Source of the DNA: Mytilus galloprovincialis | Lineage: Eukaryota > Mollusca > Bivalvia > Mytilida > Mytilidae | Assembly (NCBI RefSeq): GCF_965363235.1 | Contig: NC_134842.1 | Location: 31,496,958 to 31,560,957 of the forward strand | Direction: 5' to 3' | DNA: 64,000 nucleotides | Shown: positions 32,791-44,400 of the stretch, piece by piece | How the letters are laid out: every line of letters starts with the position of its first letter | How positions within the stretch are numbered: the stretch's first letter is position 1 | The notes under the pieces: model-generated | The model's database searches: none | The model's input: only the letters and a program-made list of their open reading frames with translations | What the model was told of the DNA's origin: nothing | Program-made: the position numbers and the translations under genes

Positions 32791-33294
32791 GGGTCATAAG
32801 ACGATTTCCTATGTATCTTTTCGGCCCTTTCAACTATAAAAATCATGCTTTAAAATTATGTTATCAAATATTATATTTTTTAATGATTTTCAAATAAATT
32901 TGAATATCCAAGCGACTGCTAGCAGCCGGTTGGATATTGAATATCGAATAACGAATAACGAACCGGCTGCTAACTTCACATCCATGACAAATTATATCAA
33001 AATTATAGAAAACTTCATCGGCTCTAACTCAAAATATGGGCAATTTTATGTTTAGGGCGTCTTTAAATCTTTTGACAGCTTCCGAAGTGCTAATTTTAAA
33101 CCTTTTTCAGCTGGACAAAATCACTACTTTCCTTTAAAATTCTGGACCCAAATTTTTCTTACAGTGTAATTTCACCCCCCCCCCCCACTTCCAATTTGAG
33201 GTATAAAACATGGAGAAATAAATTTGGAAGGGGTATGAAAAATACTTGCAAGTAACCCACAACACGGCTAGGGACTAATCAAGGGACGACAATT

Positions 33295-33945
33295 GTGCTC
33301 TCGGACCAGATGACCAACACGAGTGAATTTTGGATCCAAATGGGAAATATTGGTACTATAAAAGATAATAGAAGGTATTTGCCAATTCACCAACTGTGTT
33401 CTTCACTCCCTGAAATCATTTGTAGAGTTCTTCCTGCCGTACATGCTCTCTCTGGGTGTGACACTACATCTCCCTTGTTTGTGGCAAGACTTTACGACCA
33501 AAAGAAGAAATATGCATCCTGCCATCAGGACATTAACAAACTGCGAGTTAAGCTTGCTACAAGCAAGGATTCAAGTCTGGTCAGATTGCCACACCCTCTG
33601 AAGCAGAGCTTCGACAGCATATCCTTTGTGCATCATTTCAGACCAAAATTTGGCATGCTTCCTGTCTTGCAAAACCACCCCTGCCTTCACCGCCTTCACC
33701 ATTGGAATACGGATGGAAATCATTCAAAGATTCATTGCATCCTGTCTACTTTGAAGGAAACATGTCAGCAGATTTTCTTCATGACCTCGTGTGTTCTTCG
33801 TGTAAGGAAAATCACAATGTAAAAAGTCGTGTGTTTGTGTCGACCAAAACCTTGCATGTACCGACTTATGTTCCTGCCAAGGATCAGAATCATGCCAGAA
33901 CGTTTATACACATGCCCTTACAGATAGAAGAGGTTTGAGAAGTAA
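33295..33945 (+). pseudogene. Frameshifted 3' part of a multicopy GCDTTS / Cys-rich (CXC-type) protein
   Basis: Frame 1 (from 33295) reads a tryptophan-containing segment, YLPIHQLCSSL and VLPAVHALSGCDTTS, a signature of a large family of uncharacterised invertebrate ORFs. Similarity then moves frame near 33580 (a segment ending in EYGWKSFKDSLHPV and DFLHDLVCSSC) and again near 33830, where CVCVDQNLACTDLCSC with further Cys continues the expected Cys-rich tail. At least two frameshifts are therefore needed, and the 5' half of the family protein is absent. Such proteins are often labelled tesmin/TSO1-like CXC domain proteins and behave like repeats, so this is most likely a dead copy. Confidence 0.65.
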
Positions 33946-36900
33946 ATTTTATTTGCCAGTAAGGCTTTTGGTGCGATTTGCAAATTGAATGTGCATTTCT
34001 GATATTGTATCACTAAGACCTTAATTAAAAATCTAAAGTTTTCACACAGTGAAATGCAGTTTCTTGTGTTCCTTGTTATGCATGGTATAACATACAAAAA
34101 GTTTTTTTAAAGCCACATATCAGTCTGTGTTTAGAGAGTTTATTGTCAATTTGGCGTGTACCAACCCTACCCTAAGTCATTAAAATTTTACATACTAGTA
34201 TATAATATAGTTTGGTTGAAAGTTAGCTATTCTTTTAGGCGTTAATACAATTTCCAAAATTTATTTAGATTTCTTGTTTTAATAAGAACTTGTCAACGAA
34301 AGTATTTCATATTTAGCATAGTATATGTGTAATAAAATATGGTGATGTGGTATGATTGCCAGTGAGACAACTGCTTTTTATTTTTTTTTTTGGATATCTT
34401 CTTTTCCTGTCTGGTTATGTCTTTTGTGGCCACTCCATATGGACTTCCCTCTGTGATAAGTTTGCATGGTAACTATATAACACTTATGTTTTATTTCTTG
34501 CATTTTTTAATCAATAGCATTCTTTTAATGATTCATGACATTAAACATAAAATGCAATTTTTAGAAATTTCTATGGTATGAAATAACGTTATTTTCTGAA
34601 CCTCAATTTTTGCTGAAATGGAATATTTTGGTACTGCCTCTGACCTTCTATGTGCTCTCTTCACTACATTAACACATATAACAATTGTATGATAAGGATT
34701 CATTGTGTTTATGTTAAATTACTCAGGTATTTCAAAAGTGCAATAGGACAATTATATGGTCTAGTGCCATGAGATCAAAACAAGCCAATTCCTCCAGGCT
34801 AGAAAACGCGCCAAAAGGGGAGACAATGTCCTAAAAAAAAAAACCCATACCAATGATCAGAAATATTGTCTTTTTTCCAATAGGTATTAAGTATGCTTCA
34901 AATTAGGGTACACAAAAAAATCTCTTCTGTTAAAATGGTAAAAGCTGCAGAGTCACTACTAAGTGTACAAAACTTAATTGTTTAACTTATATTGGGTAAT
35001 AAAAGATATTTATCTTAAAGCAGACATGTGTTTTCGTATTTTGTATTCATTTATTATGGTTTGGATGCTTGTAATAATGATTGTTTCGAAAAAATACTTC
35101 CTTTTAAGTTAAAAATCACCCCCCTTTTAATTTTTTTTTTTTTTTTTTCACTTTATCGATACAGTTTATTTTAGGATGATTTTTTATTTTTTGGATGAAA
35201 AATTGAATGAAAAAACAGAATCCATGCTATTTTGCTAAAAAAAATTATGCGATAAGGTAATTTAGTTGTTATCTAATATCCATTGCAATTATGTATGAAA
35301 AGTGGTGGTTGACCTTTGATCTCGGTTTCTGAAAAACTGCACCATATTTAGTTTTGACGACCAAACTAATTTTAAAGTACATATATTTTCGAATCGAATG
35401 ATATATGATACAGCCGTATACCATTTTTGACGATTAAATTTTTTAAATGTTCACTCTGGTCACCGTACTCTTGTAAGATTTATCAATTCAATTTTTTTTT
35501 AAAGTTATCAAATTTTAGTTTTTGGAATTTTGATCAAAGTTTCAGAGTTTCAGAATTTCAAACTTCCAATTTATAAAAGTTTAGAAATTTAGAAATTTTT
35601 ACTAAATGATTAAAATTCTAAAATTCAAAATATCATTTGATTTTAGATTTGATAGTTTAAATATTTTGGCCGTAAACCAATGCTGCTCTTGAAAAAACAG
35701 TTAAATTTTAAGTAAAGCATTTTACCTACAGAACGCTGAAATTTTTTAAATATTTGAAAGTCAAGTAAATATAAGAAGAGGTGTTTGGTCAAAAGGAAAG
35801 TTAAAATATCAAATTTCATCTAAGATATAAAAAAATGTGGTATAAGTGCTAATGAGACAACTGCCAATCCAAGTCAAAATTTTGTAACAGTAAACTAGTA
35901 TATGTTAAAGTACGGTATTTGAACAACTCAGAGCTTTGCCTCACACCGAAAAGGACTACTTATCCTGCAGAAGTTGGAACTTAAGTTTCTTTGTAAAACG
36001 ACCTATATAATGATTGATTGTTGGTTGTCAGTGGCAAATATATCAGGGGGATATCTGAGCCAGATTTTTTTATTCAATTTTTAACACAATAAGGTAAGAG
36101 GAAAATCTGAAGTTAGAATATTTTATTTGTCATGCATCTGCTTGATGAGATTATCTTTTTCTAAATTTAATTGGGTATCAGAATATTCTTTTAGAAGTAA
36201 GACACCCCCCCTTTTTTTTTATTAAAGTTTAATGGTCGTTCCCGTAACACATGTTAGTATCTTACTACATCAATTACCGAATACTATAAGAAATAGCACA
36301 ATGTGTTCTGTATGAGGATTGAATATTTATAAATCCCACATCTTTGTAGGCCAAGGTTTAAAAGTTCTCTCGTCTGAGTTTCTCGTGTCGTGGCTATCAT
36401 TTATCTTGACGTATTATTGATTTTAGTTCAATTTAGGTGATTTACAATTGTAACGCACAAATGTTTTGTTATTTTACAATACATATTTCCGAATGAACAA
36501 AATCCGTTTTTCAATATAGCTTTTACTTTAACATGTGAATTTTCATGCGATATAATAAATAAATAATCCACCGAGAATGTTCTGGGAATGGTAAATTTCC
36601 CAAAATACTCTCTTTATTATACGTATCAAGGGATGTTACTCCTTCACAGGTTGAAAGTCATATGCTTTTAACCCAAACAGGTCTAACATAAACTTAGCAA
36701 GTGTCTGGAGTGTCCATGAATCTGACACAATACAGTAATTAAACACTGAATAAACCTGTCAATGGTACTGTATGCACGGTTATATATTTAGTTACCAGTT
36801 AAAGTGGAATTTCCGTTTTTCTAAAATCATTTGACAGAGTACTGCATCTTTTAATCGTGTGTTTCACATCTGTAATGTCTTACGCAGTTCATTTTCAGTT

Positions 36901-38448
36901 TGAAACTTATCATATTAACCTGAATATATAAGTTTATTTCTCCAAAGTCATACGATGTTGTTGAGATCAGTTTCGTTGCTTTTGTTTCTTCTGTGACCAC
37001 TTGTTTCACTTGTTATAATAATTTGAAAAAATATGTCTAGGATGTGCACTAGTAATTGGAAGATGCTAATAGGACATGCAACCTGAAATCAAGGACGTCA
37101 CTCGATTTAAAACGCGTTCCTTTGTACACCTGAAATAATACGGAAACTTAATAAGTTAATTGTGTTTTGGTCTATGATCAACCCTTTTAAAGATTAAGAG
37201 GTCAAACAGAAATACAGAAAATTGCCGTTCAAGCAGCTGGACGCTTTTCTGTTTTAAAAGTGGGGTTTTTTTTTTTTTTGTTGCTCACCTCGAATAAAGT
37301 TCCATAGAAATAAAGTTACAGCTTGACTTGTCAGTTGAGAAACCAGATAAATGCTAGAGATAACCAAAAATGCTAAATCACCGAGTAAAGATCGGCAAAA
37401 TGAAGTTCCCCTTCTGATTGTTCTGTTTTAGCAAAAAAAGGGCATACAATTATTTAAAGCCAATAATTTCTTAATTACAGCCTCAAAGATTTTGAATGTC
37501 CACTGAAAGGAATTTAATTGTTTATGTGACTAGATTAAGACAGCCTGATTAATGTGTTCTATAGCACCTGTCACAGTCAGCCTTTGTCAATTTCAAATTG
37601 AAGTTTTTATTACTTTAACTTCACTAGCATCAATGTTTAGAACTATTATTAGCAATTAAGCAGTATGATAAGCATTAACAGATGGTTACACGGATGTGTA
37701 TTAATGTTAATATGATTATAGAATTTGAAGATTATGTTAAATTGAATGACAAAATTAAATACTGACAAAATACTTCTACCCTAAAGTATGTGTGTTGTAA
37801 GAAATAAATTGTAAATTTATCAGTCATGGGGTAGATTTAACAATCATTAACTCCCCTAAAATGACCTTTTTACATATATATATAATATTTATATATATAT
37901 ATATATATGTGTGCTGCAACCTGCGACTTGCAAACATTATTTGATAGCACTTCCCACACTGAGGTTTTGTGTACCGTTTGATAGTATGTTGGAAGGATTA
38001 TAAATAGTCATTTGCGATAATGCAAAAGGGTTGGAAAGTAAATTAATGGAAGAAGAAGAAATGTGATAGTTTTTACTTTGAAGTTTCAGTCTCATTGAAG
38101 TAATTATAAGAACTTTGAATTATACTTAAGAAGATTGATGGTGACCCGGCATAGTGATCGATCATTACGAAATTCCAAGGTTTGATAACACTATGTATTA
38201 TTATTGTTTTATCATTTTAAAGTACACATTAACAAAAGTGATTGCCTTATATAATGCAGAGTCTATAGCAAAAAAGTCATTCGAATTCTGCGGATCTCAT
38301 CAAAAATTTTACGTTGTTGTTTTATCTTGTAGTCTGTATTTTTGGGGATGTTGGTAAAACCAAATATTTTCAATTTAACGCTTCTTTTCTAGATCATTAA
38401 AACGCTTTCATTTTGGAAAGTGAAAGTAGAAAAGGATATATCGAAAGT
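33946..38448. other. Non-coding region between the pseudogene and NTAQ1
   Basis: No gene supported in about 4.5 kb. Contents: short GATGTGGTATGATTGCC copies at 34343 and 35834, T-rich tracts near 35120, 36200 and 37266, and an AT microsatellite at 37872-37908. The last few hundred bases should hold the NTAQ1 promoter, but no TATA box or other element stood out. Confidence 0.5.
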
Positions 38449-41400
38449 ATGACTGACAACGAACACGAATTAAAGAAAAACCCAGAATTACCATTATCGA
38501 AAGAAGAATGCGTATACACAAAGTGTTATTGGTACTTTACAACTATTTTTTTATTCAAAGGGAAAATATGTATTCTTTCTGTTTGCCTTCTTATTTGCAA
38601 AATAGTGGCAAGGAAAAGATTCTGCATGATCAAATCACAGGCGCTTGGGTATATCATACAGATATTTTTTTGTATTTTTTTGTCGTTGATTAAAATATTG
38701 AATTTTCTATATTTATAATACATATCTATCACTTCTGTGCTTGTCTAACCTAGTTTCGAGTGATTTAAACGACTCAGAGAAAATACCCAATTTTACTATC
38801 CATACTAAGTCATTTTTAAAGTTTCCCAATTTTACTATCCATACTACATGTACTAAGTTTCATAGTACTGTATGGATAGTAAAATTGGGTATTTTCTCTA
38901 AGTCGTTTAAATCACTCGAAACTAGGTTAGACATGCACAGAAGTGATAGATATGTATTATAAATTATAGAAAATTCAATATTTTAATCAACAACAAAAAA
39001 ATACAAAAAAAATATCTGTATCATATACCCTAGCGCCTGTGGATCAAATTGCATAATTTTTACATTAACAAAAGCTCATTCTTGCTAAATCTATTTCTTC
39101 CTGATAAAAATTATTCAGCATATTATCACAGTGCATTATACAAAAATACATGGACAATGGCCTGTCATCCTCAAAAGCAATACACCTTTAATATAGCTAT
39201 TTAGAAATCTGCGTTGGTTGACCTGTGAATCCGGTACCACGAACTCCCGAGAAATACAAGAAAAATGTGATATCCCCAAAACAAACTGATATATCCTGAG
39301 AATAAGATTTTTTATGGTGTTATGCTACTTTTTATAGTGTTATACTACTTTTAACAATATTAAAGAATATTAATTAAAACTATTACTCGTTTTTATTCAA
39401 TAAAAGTGCAATTTCATTTCAAAAATTCGATTTGTATGTCTTGTATGCAAATTTCTTGTTGAAAACAATATGGCGGACATTCTAAAGATAGACAACTTAA
39501 ACATGTTAAAAGGACTGGAAGAATAGAAAAGTATAAAAAGTACTGAAAGAATAGATAAGTATCAAAAGTACTGAAAGAATAGATTCTATTTAAAATTGAA
39601 ATTATAAAAAAGTTAATACAGTTATCATAACTTCATTCGGGTATTTAAGGGTGATAGAACTTTAGACTTGATTATTTGTTTTTAACTTTAAGATACGTAA
39701 TATATTAATTTTTTATATAATAGTATATATCTTTGTTTATCTGTGAAAAAAGAAGAAAAACAGACAATTTCGCTTCATTTATAAACGACGATCAAGGGTG
39801 TTGCATAATTGTAAAAGAAGGCCAATTTAACATTTTTCAGAATCATTTTCATTAAAGAAGAACTATGCTTAAAAAATCGAAAGAAATCTATTTCTTACCC
39901 TAATCATGCTAATGGCAAGTAAGAATCAGAAAAAAAGAAAAATTTCCAAATTGGCACCAAATTGTTTTTAACTATTACTAAAATAACATGTTTCCAAAAT
40001 CTTAGGGATTATATTGTTTTCTTATGATATGATTAAATGCTGTTATAACTGTACAATTTTCTCCAAATATCTCCTTTTAAACTAAAGCTTGGTATTACAT
40101 GTATCACAAATAAATTGCCGAAATAAATTAAAAAAAACAAAATTAAGATTAAATGGTTAGGTTTTTATCAAATAAGACCCCAAAAAGTTGGTAAAACCAG
40201 TTAGGTCTGAGAACGCATATATATATATTCAAACTGAGTTATTTGAACTTTTTATTATATTATGTAGTATATCGTGTATTGTATTTAGCTGTGGTGTAGA
40301 TTATGTTGTATATCAATTACCGGTCATAATCTGACACGTTTAATCACAATTATAAGGTAACAAACAAAAGGTGTGAAATAAGCCATAAATAAGTTGATCA
40401 ATCCAATATAGTCTGTGATGACAGTATTTAAAATCACATATAGTTTTTTTTTTTAATATTTTCAGAACAGTAAATATTTACTTCCATGTATATTTGAGGA
40501 ATGCTCTTTCATAAAAACAAATAAACATTTCTTAAATAGTTTTAAATATTTTCACAAAATATAAGCTGACAAAGTAGGACAGATCGAAAGTCACAGACAT
40601 AGAGATAAAATAAAACAAAATATCAAAGTGGCTTGGTACTTAAACAGGGACTTTCTATACTATAGACTATAGAAAGTCCCTGACTTAAACGACTGAATGA
40701 TGTCAAGAAAAATAATGATTATAGTTCAATAAATCTTAATTTATCTAGCTTAATGAGCTATATTTCTTAAACTGTAAAATGAATATGCATTAACAAGTAA
40801 ATATTTTAAGATCTCTCTTTTTAATATTCAAACAATTGTATACTGATCCTTTGTGTCTTTTTGTCCTTTGACTTTCTGTCCGCCAACGTACATTTGTCAG
40901 CTAGGTCAAGTTTTTACCCACCAAAAAATAGGTTTTTCATGAGTTTTTTTTTTTAGAAATATCTTATTAATTATGGATCAAAATTTAAGAATTTAAGTAG
41001 AATAAGAAAGAAATTAGGACTTTTCAATGGCCAGGTCATTGCCGATGTTGGTCAGGTCACATAAACACAAGCTTTTAATACTTTTTCTATATTGTTCTTA
41101 TATTTATGTAGGAATTGGTCTAATCTTGTTTTATTTCAAATTTGAGACGAATAATCTGATGAAAAAAAAATAGTAATTAGAAATTTCATTTGGTCCTGTC
41201 ATTGTCGAGGTTGGTCCTGTCAGTCAGCGATGGTCATGTCACGTTTTCGCAAGCTTTTGAAAAAAAGTCTATATTTTTTATAAAATTTATTTGTTGAAAG
41301 ATGAAATCTTATTTTGTATTTCAAATTTGAGATAATTCCTTTGAAAAATAAAAAAAGTTATTAGCATTTCTATCTGGTCCTGTCATTGTCGATGTTGGTT

Positions 41401-44400
41401 TTCATTCTCACATGTCAGCGTTGGTTTGGTCACGTTTTCTTAAGTTTGTAAAAAAAAATATAATCTATTTTTTCTTCTTAAATTGATATATAAAATGATA
41501 CAATCTTATTATATTTCAAATTTTAGATACATCCTTTGAGAAATGAAAAAGTTATTAGCATTTTTCATTTAGTCCTGTCATTCGGTCCAGTCAATAGTGT
41601 AACAAGATACAAGATATAAAAATCGATTTTCTGAAGATTGCGTGTACTTTTATTAATTATGAACGCCTTAAATCTAATTATTGTATGCTGTTACACTAAT
41701 TTAAACAGTATAACACCTATAACACCACAAAAAATCTTTTTCTCAGGATATTATATCAGTTTGTTTTTGGGATATTACGTTTTTCTTGCATTTCTCAGGA
41801 AATCGTGGTATCCCCTGTGAATCTGCTCAGCTAAAGCTTTTGACGTCGTTCAACAATCTTTTTTCCATTGTGAAGTCAAAATTTTACAGGAAGCTTTGTG
41901 GTGTCATTACTACACACCACAAACATGACAAAGGTTCCTGTAAAATATTGACGTCACAATAGAAAAAAATCTGATTTATAGCAATAAGGTGTGTGTTCTG
42001 TACATCAGCCAAAATAAAGATCCATTCCTATACACAATGACTCTTTACATTTTCACATACTTGAACATGCTGAAAGGGATAAATACCTAGGTGTGACATT
42101 TCAATAAGACCTATTATGGCATAGTCATATGTAATGACTCGGGGAAAACCACACACTTAGTTTTCTTCAAGTAATCTTAATGACATTTCTATCTCAGCAT
42201 GCTCAGTAAAGTCAAATGAAAGTGGTCGACATGTATATAATATTTAGTCAGATCAACAATAGAATATATGTTAACTGTCATCCCAAAAACAGAAAAATAC
42301 AACCAATTGAACAGTCCACAACATGTATGCGCTCGCATACCCAATTTATACCATCCTACAGAATACAAATATGCTATCAATCCTTTTGTCCACGTACAAG
42401 TAAAATGTGGAAAAACTTAGCATTGTGATAAGCAACTCTGTCACATCATTTAAAACAGCTGTCTCAACTTATAATGTTATTCTTATAGTTAGTAAATTTA
42501 TCAAGTGTAAATTTACAATTAGCAGATTAGTTTTATGGTCTAAAAATTAAACAAAAATAAATAAAAATTAGTACATACATGTGCTTACTACAAGTGACAT
42601 AAACTGCAATGTGTTGAAGGTGGTCAGTATAAAGTAAAAATAGATTGAAGAAAAAGGATAAATAGTTGTATGAATAAAAATTTACACTTTTATGGACTTT
42701 TATATCAAATAATTACTACAGGTACATTTTGTAAGATCTATTCAAAGTTGGTACATGTACATGTAGTAAAATGCAGTTGTTACCTGTTAATTTATAAAAC
42801 ACAATTTATTATTCATGACAATACAATAGATATGGGAAGATATGGTATGAGTGCCAATGAGACAACTCTCCATCCAAGTAACAATTTATAAAAGTAAACC
42901 ATTAAAGGTCAAGGTATGGCCTTCAACACAGAGCCTTGGCTCACACCGAACAGCAAGCTGTAAATGGCCCCAAAAATTACTAGTGTTAAACCATTCAGAC
43001 GGGAAAACCAACGGTCTTATCTATATAAAAATGAAAAACAAAAAAAACAAGTATGAACTACATCAACAGACGACAACTGCTGTACATCAGATTCCTGACT
43101 TAGGACAGGTGCAAACAATTGCAGCGATATTAAATATTTTAATGGTACCAAACCTTCTCCCTTTTCTGAAACAATATTATAGTATAACATCACAACATAG
43201 AAAGACACATTATAAAATATCAATTGGAAGGCTTAACTCAATCAATTAATCTTTTTTTTTAGTGAAGAAAATGTTTGGAAGGTTTGTGACTATGTGAAGA
43301 ATCACCATCCTGTTGTACTAGATAACTGTTACTGTGTATTCATATCAAACAAAGACAAAGTGGTAGGTACTAAAATTGATTTTATGTTTAAAGAAAAATA
43401 AATAATTTATATGTAAAATGATCATGATGATCCCAAAATACAGTTGATAGTTTATCATGTTTATTGATATAATTGAAATGCATGCATCTGTAAAGAAAAC
43501 AAAATAAGGTAAAAACATGCTTTTAATACTGTTTAACTTTTCACAGAAAATTAAATTCCTTGCACAACCAATGTTCATATGTTGTAGAGAGCATTAAACA
43601 CTTCAGATACTAAGATGTGTGAAGAACAGATCCAAATGAAAATTTATTAGTAATAATTATATAGTGCTATATATAAGATATTAGTAGCTAACTTTTTTTA
43701 ATGCTACATTTTTATTATTATTTTACAGATACCATTATGGCAGCAGAAGTCAAGTCAAAGAGAAGATACTCTTGTGATATGGGTTAGTTGGATATCACTT
43801 CGTACCACCATTACAAAATTGTCATTTTTTATTTTATTTCAATTTTTTATCACCTGGTAATAAGGTTTTTTCTTGTCTAATAATACTGATTTTTGCAAAG
43901 GTCATATTTAGGTTTAAAGGTATTTGCTGCTTCTCTGCTAAGCCCATAGCATTAGGAAGAAAGAGCTTACTAAAGGCTGGTCAGCTCCAAATCAGAATAA
44001 TGTTTCTATGTATATAAAAGTGACATATCTTCCTGCAAACTGTAACATTGTAAACAAGCATTCTAATGCAACAACGTTTGTAACTTTCATTTTGATTGGA
44101 TAACGTCACTCAATTACATGGTATCAATTGACACTTGATGCTATGGGACATACGCGCAAGCGCAAACGACACATGCCAGATTTAAAATACATGTTTTAAT
44201 GCTGTTTTCTGTCAGTTTCATTAGAATGGAAATAACAATATTGTATTTTAAGCTCTGATGGCATCAATTGGGGATTTGATGGTTGCAAATACCCGTTTAC
44301 TGTCTCCGCTAACACATTGCCTTTAAACTTTATTTACCACCATCCATTGGCGGATCCGGGGGGGGGTTTCCAACCCCGGAACCCCCCTTTTTTTCTGGAC

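Larger units (their letters stand above)
39232..41813. mobile_element. Mutator-like non-autonomous element, 2.58 kb, with 10-bp target duplication
   Basis: CCTGTGAATC at 39222-39231 and 41814-41823 flanks inverted ends of roughly 120-130 bp. The left end reads CGGTACCACGAACTC...GAGAAATACAAG; the right end is the complement of GGATACCACGATTTCCTGAG...AAATGCAAG. Inner parts share CAAACTGATATA and AGATTTTTTATGGTGTTAT. A 9-11-bp duplication with long terminal repeats is the Mutator-superfamily hallmark. The interior has no ORF above about 60 codons. It contains a tandem array (40960-41600) and a 38-bp palindrome (40645-40682). It lies wholly within NTAQ1 intron 1. Confidence 0.75.

Noticed and set aside
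38413..38732. 101-codon plus ORF and overlapping ORFs on both strands
   Set aside because: Only the first part (38449-38531) is NTAQ1 exon 1; the remainder is intron and the arm of a palindrome.
42670..43249. 73- and 132-codon plus ORFs before NTAQ1 exon 2
   Set aside because: Both are readings of the dispersed repeat in intron 1.
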